Assembly: GCA_020201365.1 (NCBI GenBank)
Contig: JAIVGV010000018.1
Location: 1 to 13,377 of the forward strand
Direction: 5' to 3'
From: Acidobacteriota bacterium
GTDB taxonomy: Bacteria > Acidobacteriota > Blastocatellia > Pyrinomonadales > Pyrinomonadaceae
Length of the DNA stretch: 13,377 bases
A model generated the notes under the pieces. The model made no database searches. It had not been told where the DNA came from and was given only the letters and a program-made list of their open reading frames with translations. Shown here in pieces: positions 6,356 to 13,377 of this stretch (its first letter is position 1; each line of letters opens with the position of its first letter). The position numbers and the translations under genes were made by a program.

Positions 6356-9300
6356 CTATCTCGGTCCGAAGCGCAAGCCGTATTCGGGGGAGTCAACGAA
6401 GCCGATGACCATGGTGCGGAAGTCGCCGGGGTGCGCGGCGAGGTAGTTGATCCAGTCGTTGTAGCCGGACGGGTCGGGGTCTCTGCGGAGGTAGCCGAAG
6501 TACTGCATCGAGACGAAGGCGGGGACGAACTCGCGCGAGCCGACCTCGTTCGAGTCGGCGAGGGCGCGGACGACCTGCGCGCGCGTCATGGACTGCTGGT
6601 CGAGCTGGCTGACGAGGGCGGCGCGCGTGAGCGTCACCTTGTTCGTGTCCGAGTTGTCGTCGGGCGACGCGGGGTTGGGCGTCGTGACGGACGGCAGCGC
6701 GTAGCGATCCATGAGCGTGTTGACGAACTGCGCGTTGGTCATCGCGTCGTAAGTGTTCTTGAACTCCTGCCGCTGCACCCAGCCGTTGGTGAACGCCGCC
6801 TTCTTGTCGAAGACCTCCTGCGCGGTCGAGCCCGTGACGGCGTTCATGTCGGCGACCATCTCGACGTAGGTCGGCTGGCGGTTGAGCGTGAGCTTGTAGA
6901 AGCGATAGACGAAAAATCCCTTCAACTGGAACTCGGTCGAGAGGTAGAAGTTCGCCGAGACCGTGATGCGGTCGCAGCGCGCCGACGGCGACGCCGCGTC
7001 GATGTTGAAAGGGTTGGGGCAGTTGTTCAGTAAGCCCCGCCAGGAGTTGAAGCCGTCGGGGTCGGGCTCGCGCGAGAGGAAGTCGAGGTACTGCTGGCGG
7101 ACGAAGAAGTCGGTCGTGTCTATCGGGTTCGCCGCCGACGAGAGATCGTTGTCGGTGATCGTGAGCGTCGCGGTCGGCTGCGCGCCGAGCGACGCGCCCG
7201 AAGGGTTGAAGAGTTCGAGCTGAACCGTCTCGTTCGGCTCAACCCAGCCGTCGTCAATGACGGGGACGGTGAAGGTCTTCGCGGTCTCGTTCGGCGCGAA
7301 GACGAGCGTGCCGCCGGTGCTCGCGTAGTCGCAGCGCGCGAAGGCGACGCCCTGCGGGAAGGGGTTGTTGTTCTGGTCGCGCGCGGCGGGGTTGCAGGGG
7401 ATCGGTCGCTGATCGTCAACGGTGCGGTAGGCGACCGCCGCCGAGCCGGAAGTGTCGCCCGCGCGCGTCACGGTGACGGTCGCGCGCGGCGCGTTCTCGG
7501 TGTCGTCCTCGGTGGCGGAGAAGTTTGCGGAGGCGAACTGGACGGTGTCGGGCTTGGCGGAGATTTCGTAAACCGCGCCGTTCGTGTTCGAGACGACGAA
7601 GACGTCGCCGTTCGGCGCGCTCTCGATGTCGGTCGTGATGCCGAAGTCGCGCCCGACGAGCAGCGACTCGCTCTCCGTGAGATCGAACTTCGCGGCGTTG
7701 TCGGCGACGGTGTCGGCGAGGCGCGCGTCGGCGAACGCGAGGTGGCGCCGGTCGTTCGAGAGCTTGAAGCGGAAGAGGTAGCCGCCCGCGAGCGTGGTGC
7801 GGGAGGCTCCGACGAGCAGATCGCCCTCGAAGGCGGGACCCAAGCCGCGCCCGCGCACGAAGCCGACGGGCGAGGGCGCGACGGCGAACTTCCAACTGAA
7901 CTCCGGCTCGGTGTAGCGCGAGCCGGGAAGCGAGAAGAGTCGCGCGAGCGCGTCCGCCGGGGTGTCGGCGATGCGGTCGGGCGTCCAGCGGTTCTGCTGC
8001 AAGGAGTTGCCGAGGCTCACCTCGATCTGCTTGAACTGCGCGACGCGCGAGGAGGGACCCATGATCTGAACCCACCCGCCGTTAAAGCCGGGGACGACGC
8101 GGTTGACCTCGTCGAACGAGTCGTCGCCGTTCTCCTCCGTCCAGAGGTAGTTGCTCACGGGATCGAACGCCATGCCGAAGCTGTTGCGCACGCCGTAGCC
8201 GAAAATCTTTTTCACGTTCGCCGCCGCTTCGCCCGTCAAGCCGGTCTGCGCGCTGAAGAACGGGTTATCGGTCGGCGTCGTGCCGTCGTCGTTCAGACGA
8301 ATGATGACGCCGGTGAGGTGGCTGTTGTCGGGCTCGGGTCCGCCGAACTGATCGTCGGCGACCGTCGGACCGTTCGGCGAGGCGGAAGGACCGAAGGGCA
8401 GGTTCTGCATCATCCCGCGCCGACCGTTGTCGCCGATGACGATGTAGAGCTTGCCGTCCGCGCCGAAGCGTATGACGCCTCCGTTGTGGTTGCCGAACAA
8501 CGCCTGCCCCGCGTCCTGCTGGAAGGCGCGCAGGCGGATCAGGTTCTTTTCGAGCGCGAGCGCCGAGCCGTTCCAGAGGAAGCTGTCCACGCGGTTGCCG
8601 AGCAGCGGCACGTCGGCGGCGTTCGCGGAGTCCGCGCCCGTCGAGCTTTCCGTCCAGTAGAGATAGACGCGCGGGTTCGCCGGGAACTGCGGGTGGAGCG
8701 CGATGCCGAGCAGACCGCGCTCGGAGTTGTTGTTGACCGCCAGGTCGAGGACGGGCGTTGATTGGACAACGCCGTTCGTCACGCGCAGGACTCTGCCGCT
8801 CGCCTTCTCCAAGACGAGGAAGTCGTTGTTGCCGAGAAACGCCATCGTCGTCGGCTGGTTCAGCCCCGCGACGACTTGACGCACGGTCAGGTTCACGTCC
8901 GTCATCGTCGGACCCGTGACGAGCGTCGCCGCAGCCGTGTGCGTGAGGCTCGCGGACGTGCCCGCCGCGGTGAGCGGGAAGCTGCCGAGCGGCGTCGCGG
9001 CGCCGTTCGTTACGGTGAGCGTCGAGGACTTCGCGCTGGCGTCGGTGACGTTGAGCGAGGTCGGGTTGAAGCTCGCGGTCGCGCCGGAAGGCAGCCCCGC
9101 GAGGCTCAGGCTGATCGCGCCCGTGAAGCCGCCGGAAGGCGTGGCGGTGACGGTGTAGGTCGCGCTCGCGCCGGGGATGATGACTTGCGTGGAGGGCGTG
9201 AAGTTGAGCGCGAAGTCGCCTTGCGCCGCGGCGGGCGGGACGACGACGAACGACGAGGTGATGCTGTCGCCCGCGGAGCTCTGATCGCCGTTCGACTGAT

Positions 9301-9829
9301 TCGCGGCGACGTAGAAGGTGACAGGTCCCGCGTCCGTCGCGGGCGCAGTCCAGTTGAAAGACCAGCTCGCGCCGTTCGTCTGACCTTGAAATGTCCCTGC
9401 CTGCGTGTGCTCGATGTACTGCCGCGCGGGGTTCACAGTCGCGCCCGTGACGACGTGCGTGAGACCGTCGCCCAGCGGCGCGAGCGTGCCCGCGGGGTTG
9501 CCGTTGTCGTCGAGCGCGGTCATCTGGAAGCCCCAGCGCGCGCGCGTCGGGTCGGAGTTCGAGGAGGTGAAGCCGAGCTGGTAGGTCTGTCCGGGGATGT
9601 AGGAAGCGGGCGCGTTGATGTGGATCGCGCCGGGCGCGACGCTGCCCGCGTCGGGCACGTGGCACTCGTCGCACTTCTTCTCGCCGGGCGCGCCCGTAAA
9701 TCCCGGATCGGGACCCGCCGAGCGCGCGTATGCCCTACGCGTGGCGAGTTGATCGTCGAAGAGCGCGAACGCGCCGAGCGCGGCGAAGAGCGCGACGGCG
9801 CAGAGCTTTGCGAGGTTGGTGCGGCGCAT
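6356..9829 (-). CDS. Secreted modular PQQ-type glucose/sorbosone dehydrogenase with CxxCH module, Calx-beta and DUF4214
   Basis: The protein has 1157 residues. A signal peptide spans about 1-36 (hydrophobic core 9-24, then AYARSAGP). Next is a module with GAPGEKKCDECH, where C53-x2-C56-H57 is a c-type haem motif. This N-terminal layout is typical of reeler-like 'choice-of-anchor V' domains, here about 40-197. An Ig-like domain covers about 204-304. The glucose/sorbosone dehydrogenase propeller covers about 315-757; it has GNHNGGVIRFGADGKLYIV with H448, the likely catalytic His, GYGVRNSFGMAFDP with R548, and TEENGDDSFDEVNRV. A Calx-beta domain follows (about 761-895, ending TITDND), then a DUF4214 region (about 903-1157) with two related halves. 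It is probably extracytoplasmic and oxidises a sugar or alcohol. The ATG is 43 nt downstream of the DUF1501 stop, with only a weak AGGGA. It is the last gene of the operon. Confidence 0.9.
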   Translation of the reverse strand: MRRTNLAKLCAVALFAALGAFALFDDQLATRRAYARSAGPDPGFTGAPGEKKCDECHVPDAGSVAPGAIHINAPASYIPGQTYQLGFTSSNSDPTRARWGFQMTALDDNGNPAGTLAPLGDGLTHVVTGATVNPARQYIEHTQAGTFQGQTNGASWSFNWTAPATDAGPVTFYVAANQSNGDQSSAGDSITSSFVVVPPAAAQGDFALNFTPSTQVIIPGASATYTVTATPSGGFTGAISLSLAGLPSGATASFNPTSLNVTDASAKSSTLTVTNGAATPLGSFPLTAAGTSASLTHTAAATLVTGPTMTDVNLTVRQVVAGLNQPTTMAFLGNNDFLVLEKASGRVLRVTNGVVQSTPVLDLAVNNNSERGLLGIALHPQFPANPRVYLYWTESSTGADSANAADVPLLGNRVDSFLWNGSALALEKNLIRLRAFQQDAGQALFGNHNGGVIRFGADGKLYIVIGDNGRRGMMQNLPFGPSASPNGPTVADDQFGGPEPDNSHLTGVIIRLNDDGTTPTDNPFFSAQTGLTGEAAANVKKIFGYGVRNSFGMAFDPVSNYLWTEENGDDSFDEVNRVVPGFNGGWVQIMGPSSRVAQFKQIEVSLGNSLQQNRWTPDRIADTPADALARLFSLPGSRYTEPEFSWKFAVAPSPVGFVRGRGLGPAFEGDLLVGASRTTLAGGYLFRFKLSNDRRHLAFADARLADTVADNAAKFDLTESESLLVGRDFGITTDIESAPNGDVFVVSNTNGAVYEISAKPDTVQFASANFSATEDDTENAPRATVTVTRAGDTSGSAAVAYRTVDDQRPIPCNPAARDQNNNPFPQGVAFARCDYASTGGTLVFAPNETAKTFTVPVIDDGWVEPNETVQLELFNPSGASLGAQPTATLTITDNDLSSAANPIDTTDFFVRQQYLDFLSREPDPDGFNSWRGLLNNCPNPFNIDAASPSARCDRITVSANFYLSTEFQLKGFFVYRFYKLTLNRQPTYVEMVADMNAVTGSTAQEVFDKKAAFTNGWVQRQEFKNTYDAMTNAQFVNTLMDRYALPSVTTPNPASPDDNSDTNKVTLTRAALVSQLDQQSMTRAQVVRALADSNEVGSREFVPAFVSMQYFGYLRRDPDPSGYNDWINYLAAHPGDFRTMVIGFVDSPEYGLRFGPR

Positions 9830-9872
9830 GAACCTAATTCCCTATTTGATCTTTAACGAGTCGTTCGCTCCG

Positions 9873-11327
9873 CTACGGCAGCATGAAGCCGAGGTTCGGC
9901 GTCGCGAAGCGTGCGACGGACGGCAGGACGAGCGGCAGGTCGCTCTGCGAGAGACCGTACCACGCGGCGAGTGTGGCGGCGTACTGATCCACCGAGGTCG
10001 TCGGTATCCAGCGACCGCGCGGGTTCGAGCCGCCGTCGGTGTCGTCGGCTCCGCCCATGACGAGCGTCGGGTACGTGCCGTAGAAGTCGCCGCCTCTGAC
10101 CGCCCCGCCGACGACGAAGTGGTGGTTGCCCCAGGCGTGATCCGAGCCGACCGACGCGCCCGATCCGGCGGGCTGGAACGTGCGACCGAAGTCGGAGAGC
10201 GTGAACGTGGTGACGTTCGACTCGACGCCGAGCTCGACCGTCGCGCTGTAGAAGGCGCTGACGGCTTGGCTCAGTTGTTGGAGCAGCGACGACTGCGAGC
10301 CTGCAGCCATCTGGTTGTTGTGCGTGTCGAAGCCGCCGAGCTGCGCGAAAAATATCTGACGCTTCATCGAGAGCGTGTCGCGGATGGCGATGAGCCGCGC
10401 GATCTGCAGGAGCTGGCGACCGATTGAAGTGTTCGGGAAGGCGGTCGTGATCGACGGGTTCGCGCTCGCGAGCGCGGCACTGGTCACGAGCGCGGAGGTC
10501 GTCACGTCGGCGGCGGCTTTCGGCAATTTGTCCGACGGCGAGACGAGCGCGCGGATGGCGTCGAACGAGGCGCGGCGCGCGTTGTTCTCGGCGGCGGTGT
10601 AGTTCGAGGTGTCGGCGGTGTTGGCGGCGTTGTTGAGGGGCAGGACGTTGGCGAGCGGCGTGTTCGAGTCGCCGATGGCGAGCGGGCGCGTCGTCTGCCC
10701 CGTGACGAAGAGGTTGACGCCCGCAATCGAGATCATCTGCGGGAAGGTCGCCGCGCCGTTCAAGACGCCCGCGTGGTCGGCGGTGCGCCCGCCCCAGCCC
10801 GTCTGGCTGTCGGTGTTCGAGACGGAGGTCAGCCACTGGTTGACCTGATCGGAGTGGGAGAAGAGCTGCTGCGGACGCTTGCCCGTGCCGTTCTGGTAGG
10901 TCGTCTTCGTCAAGGGCTCGACGAGCGGTCCGGCGTTGCACAGCACCGCCGCCTTGCCGCCGTTGTAGAGCGACTGAATCTCCGCCATGCTCGGATGCAA
11001 GCCGTACTGCTCGCCGCGCGTGACCTGACCGGGCGACTGGTTGAGCGGGAGCAAGCCGCCGGTCTGCCCGGGCGCGGGCAGCGCGAGACCTGCGGCGGAG
11101 CGCGCGTTGGTGTACTGCGCGAAGCGCGTCGGGTCAACGGGGACGACCGTGTTGTTGCCGTCGTTGCCGCCCTGCATGAAGACGCAGACGAGCGCCTTGT
11201 AGTCTGTCGCCGCGGTGTCCGCGAAGGCGCGCACGAGGGCGAAGTCCTGAATCCCGGCGGCGAGCAGGCTCGTGCCGAGCGCGGCGCAGCCCGTGTGCTT
11301 GAGGAAGTCTCTGCGAGTTTGCGACAT
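9873..11327 (-). CDS. DUF1501 protein with Tat signal
   Basis: The protein has 484 residues. The N-terminus carries a textbook twin-arginine motif, TRRDFLK (4-10), followed by a hydrophobic stretch and a likely cleavage after AFA (about 35), so it should be exported folded. The body matches DUF1501, which belongs to the alkaline phosphatase/sulfatase-like superfamily: FMQGGNDGNNT (50-60), LFSHSDQVNQW (155-165), GGFDTHNNQ (331-339), TLSDFGRTFQPAGS (376-389) and GSDHAWGNHH (394-403). The conserved Asp/His residues suggest a metal site, but no reaction is established for the family. DUF1501 genes commonly neighbour DUF1800 genes, as here. ATG 11327 is preferred over GTG 11339, because GAGGTGA lies 8 nt upstream of the ATG and would be inside the reading frame if the GTG were used. 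Confidence 0.92.
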   Translation of the reverse strand: MSQTRRDFLKHTGCAALGTSLLAAGIQDFALVRAFADTAATDYKALVCVFMQGGNDGNNTVVPVDPTRFAQYTNARSAAGLALPAPGQTGGLLPLNQSPGQVTRGEQYGLHPSMAEIQSLYNGGKAAVLCNAGPLVEPLTKTTYQNGTGKRPQQLFSHSDQVNQWLTSVSNTDSQTGWGGRTADHAGVLNGAATFPQMISIAGVNLFVTGQTTRPLAIGDSNTPLANVLPLNNAANTADTSNYTAAENNARRASFDAIRALVSPSDKLPKAAADVTTSALVTSAALASANPSITTAFPNTSIGRQLLQIARLIAIRDTLSMKRQIFFAQLGGFDTHNNQMAAGSQSSLLQQLSQAVSAFYSATVELGVESNVTTFTLSDFGRTFQPAGSGASVGSDHAWGNHHFVVGGAVRGGDFYGTYPTLVMGGADDTDGGSNPRGRWIPTTSVDQYAATLAAWYGLSQSDLPLVLPSVARFATPNLGFMLP

Positions 11328-11335
11328 GGTGTTAC

Positions 11336-11342
11336 TCACCTC
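11336..11342 (-). promoter_or_regulatory. Full-strength Shine-Dalgarno of DUF1501, on the DUF1800 stop codon
   Basis: GAGGTGA on the minus strand is a 7-nt perfect complement to the 16S rRNA tail, 8 nt from ATG 11327. Its TGA (11338-11336) is the DUF1800 stop codon. The site therefore both decides the DUF1501 start and predicts translational coupling of the pair. Confidence 0.75.
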
Positions 11343-13377
11343 TGGACTTGGTACTGCTGCGAAGTGGCGACGAGATAGACCGCCGTGCGCGCGCGCTTCA
11401 ACTGATAGCCCGCGTCGGTCGCCGGGATGCCGTTGACCGCGCTCAGAACTTGCGACTTCATCGCGGCGCTCATCGTGTTATGCAGCAGCAGTGCATTGAG
11501 CGCGTCAACCATCGCCGACGGGTTGTCGGCGAGCGCGGTCAAATTATTGAGGTTTACTTGCGTGCCCGCGGGCGTGTTCGCGTTCGTCGAGATGCCCTGA
11601 TAGACGAGCGTGTTGACGGTGTTGGCGCGCCGGAGCGTGGTCGAGGTCGAGAGAATCTCAAAGGCGGGACCGTAGAGCGTCGTGCCCGGCACCTGGTAGA
11701 GCGGCGTGTAGTAGCTGAAGACCGTCGGCGGCAAAAAGACCGGCTCGTCCAAGTTGTTCGGCAGATCGCCGCGCGTCGAGCCCTGCGCGACGACGCCGTC
11801 GGACGGAGCCGAAGGGTTGCCGAACGCCGAGGCGTTGAAGGCGCGCAGCACGTTGTTGATGAGCTGCACGGGCTCGCGCAAGCGCCCGTACTTCGGATCG
11901 GTCTTCACGTCGCCGCGCGCTTCGGGGTCGAGCAGGACGGCGCGGACGACCGCCTTCATGCTCCCGCGCACGCCCGTACAGTTGTCCGGGTAGAGGGCGT
12001 CGCAGTCGTTGTTGAAGGCGCGCGCGACGCGCTCGACGTAGGCGGGCGACGGGTTGCTCGTCACGAGGTGCTGGATCAACTGCTTGCCGATGAAGGGTCC
12101 GACGTTCGGGTGGTTGAAGATGTTGTCGAGACCGGCGTTGATGTCGGTCATCGTGTTGCCGCCGGGGATCGTCGCGCCGTTCAGGAGCGTCTTCGCGCCC
12201 GTGTCGTGGTTCGCCTCGCGCACGACCATCGGGTCTTTGTAGTTGACGACGCCCTGCGTGCCCGCGGGCGGCGCGGCGTTGACCATCCCCGTGAAGACGC
12301 GCGCGAACTGCGTGACGGTCGTCTGATCGTAGGTCGGGATCAGGTTGCCTTGCCCGTCGCGCTTGTAGGTTCCGTCGGTGTTGAGCTGGTAGAGACCGAC
12401 GGAGAAGAGCTGCATCACCTCGCGCGCGTAGTTCTCGTTCGGCGCGCTCTTGTTGTTGCCGACGGTGTCGAGGTAGCGACCCATGCCGGGGTTAAACGTG
12501 ATGTCTTGCAGGAGCTGTCGGAAGTTGCCGAAGGCGTCGCGGTCGAGAATCTGGAGGTAGTAAGCCATCCAGGAGGGCTGATTAATGTCGCGCCCCGACT
12601 CGACGAAAATCTGGTGGAGCGCCCACGCGACCCTCTGGCGCAACTGATCCGACTGCGCGCTCGTGCTCAGCGCGTTCTGGAAGAAGCGCGCCTGGAGCGG
12701 GTACATCGTGTAGTTGTCGCGGAAGCACGTCGCGGCGCTGCCCGCGGGACAGCCCTGCGTGCTGTCGCCGGGCATGAGCGTCAGATCGGGGTAGTCCGCC
12801 CCGCCGTACTGATCGTTGGGGAAGGCGGGCTGCGCGGCGAACTGCTCGTTGAGGTACGCGCGGAAGCCGATTGACTGAACGTGCTGGATGTCCGCGTTGG
12901 TCGGACCCCAAGTCGCCTGTTCGAGCAGGCGCACGGTGTCGGCGTAAGACGCGGAGGCGGGATCGGTGTACGGGTTGGGCGTGGGCGTCGGCGTCGGCGG
13001 GGGCAGAGTCGTCGGCGCGGGCTGCGGGACTGAGCCGGGATCGTCCGCCGGGGTCGCCGTCACAGCGCCCATGCTGATGCGCGCGCGGTTCGACGCGACG
13101 CCGTGCAGGTTGATGCGCACGAGCACGTCGCCGACGTTCGCCATCGCGGGATCGAGCAGCACCGTGATCTGCTGGATCGCCTCGTAGCCGGGCACGGGTC
13201 GCACGTCCTCGACCGTCAGCTCGTAGCGAATTCCGGCGCCGTCCTCGGCGTCCGCCGAGAGCGCGCGCGCGTCCTCGCCCGCGAGCAGGTCTAGGTTCAG
13301 AAGGAAGAAGACGACGCGCGCGCGTCGATCCGCGCCGACGAAGCCGGGCGAGGTGATCGTGAACGGATCGCGCATCA
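11336..13377 (-). CDS. DUF1800 protein (5' end beyond window)
   Basis: Some 680 residues are visible. The frame is still open at the window edge, and the ATG at 13375 is inside a domain, so it is not the start; a signal peptide presumably lies outside. Numbering from that Met, residues 1-108 form a beta-sandwich-like domain ending NLHGVASNRARI, a type seen in Acidobacteriota surface proteins. A Thr/Pro linker follows (about 112-138). DUF1800 proper (about 145-677) shows TVRLLEQATWGPT, LRQRVAWALHQIFVES, LLQDITFNPGMGRYLD, NENYAREVMQLFSVGLYQL (313-331), QFARVFTGM, FIGKQLIQHLVTSNPSPAYVERVA and RLREPVQLINNVLRAF. The biochemical role of DUF1800 is unknown; it is typically exported and paired with DUF1501, which follows here with a stop/ribosome-site overlap. 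Cys pairs (C209/C217, C458/C466) could form disulfides, fitting export. Confidence 0.9.
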   Translation of the reverse strand, partial: MRDPFTITSPGFVGADRRARVVFFLLNLDLLAGEDARALSADAEDGAGIRYELTVEDVRPVPGYEAIQQITVLLDPAMANVGDVLVRINLHGVASNRARISMGAVTATPADDPGSVPQPAPTTLPPPTPTPTPNPYTDPASASYADTVRLLEQATWGPTNADIQHVQSIGFRAYLNEQFAAQPAFPNDQYGGADYPDLTLMPGDSTQGCPAGSAATCFRDNYTMYPLQARFFQNALSTSAQSDQLRQRVAWALHQIFVESGRDINQPSWMAYYLQILDRDAFGNFRQLLQDITFNPGMGRYLDTVGNNKSAPNENYAREVMQLFSVGLYQLNTDGTYKRDGQGNLIPTYDQTTVTQFARVFTGMVNAAPPAGTQGVVNYKDPMVVREANHDTGAKTLLNGATIPGGNTMTDINAGLDNIFNHPNVGPFIGKQLIQHLVTSNPSPAYVERVARAFNNDCDALYPDNCTGVRGSMKAVVRAVLLDPEARGDVKTDPKYGRLREPVQLINNVLRAFNASAFGNPSAPSDGVVAQGSTRGDLPNNLDEPVFLPPTVFSYYTPLYQVPGTTLYGPAFEILSTSTTLRRANTVNTLVYQGISTNANTPAGTQVNLNNLTALADNPSAMVDALNALLLHNTMSAAMKSQVLSAVNGIPATDAGYQLKRARTAVYLVATSQQYQVQR
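13002..13038 (-). repeat. Thr/Pro-rich linker coding repeat in the DUF1800 gene
   Basis: Short simple-sequence coding DNA (Pro and Thr codons alternating, protein PTTLPPPTPTPTPNP, extending to about 12975) joins the N-terminal beta-sandwich to the DUF1800 domain. Such linkers are flexible, often O-glycosylated spacers in exported proteins. It is prone to length variation between strains. Confidence 0.5.

Noticed and set aside
8762..9856. Long plus-strand open frame opposite the 5' part of the dehydrogenase gene
   Set aside because: Arg/Glu/Val-rich low-complexity product with no recognisable domain; the minus strand encodes a signal peptide, CxxCH module and Ig-like domain over the same bases.
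9855..9865. AACGA-G-TCGTT mini-palindrome in the gap between DUF1501 and the dehydrogenase gene
   Set aside because: Arms of 5 bp are too short to act as a terminator and there is no U-tract; it is likely chance, though weak processing cannot be excluded.
11348..12874. 508-codon plus-strand open frame opposite DUF1800
   Set aside because: Shadow frame of a well-matched DUF1800 gene; composition is typical of antisense translation in G+C-rich DNA.

Overview
The window is G+C-rich bacterial DNA (roughly two thirds G+C by eye) carrying eight protein-coding genes, two of them cut by the window edges. No rRNA, tRNA, CRISPR array, transposase, integrase or phage gene is visible. The protein types (secreted DUF1800 and DUF1501 proteins, a PQQ-type sugar dehydrogenase with Calx-beta and DUF4214 tail modules, a GGDEF/EAL-PilZ pair) fit a free-living Gram-negative soil or sediment bacterium. 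My best guess is Acidobacteriota, class Blastocatellia. That rests on remembered family resemblance, not on a marker gene.

Left part (1-2912, minus strand): a membrane-bound c-di-GMP enzyme with intact GGDEF and EAL domains is followed 14 nt later by a PilZ-domain gene that runs off the window. The PilZ ribosome binding site overlaps the stop codon of the enzyme gene, so a c-di-GMP turnover enzyme and a probable c-di-GMP receptor are made together. A 423-nt gap (2799-3221) holds the divergent promoters.

Middle part (3222-6272): a zinc-ribbon / single-TM / SPOR protein (plus) converges on a J-domain membrane protein followed by a VOC-fold protein (both minus). A 118-aa hypothetical gene (plus) then converges on the right-hand operon. 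Each of the two convergent gaps is occupied by a very long perfect inverted repeat: 27-bp arms with no spacer at 4553-4606, and 31-bp arms with a 5-nt loop at 6279-6345. Both probably act as two-way terminators, and neither has a U-tract.

Right part (6356-13377, minus strand): a probable three-gene export operon of DUF1800 protein (5' end outside the window), Tat-exported DUF1501 protein, and a 1157-aa secreted protein. The last has a CxxCH haem-type N-terminal module, an Ig-like domain, a glucose/sorbosone dehydrogenase propeller, a Calx-beta domain and a DUF4214 region. The DUF1501 ribosome binding site (GAGGTGA) lies on the DUF1800 stop codon. This operon is the most interesting part: a conserved pair of unknown function (DUF1800/DUF1501) linked to an extracytoplasmic dehydrogenase with its own haem motif, which suggests a surface redox system.
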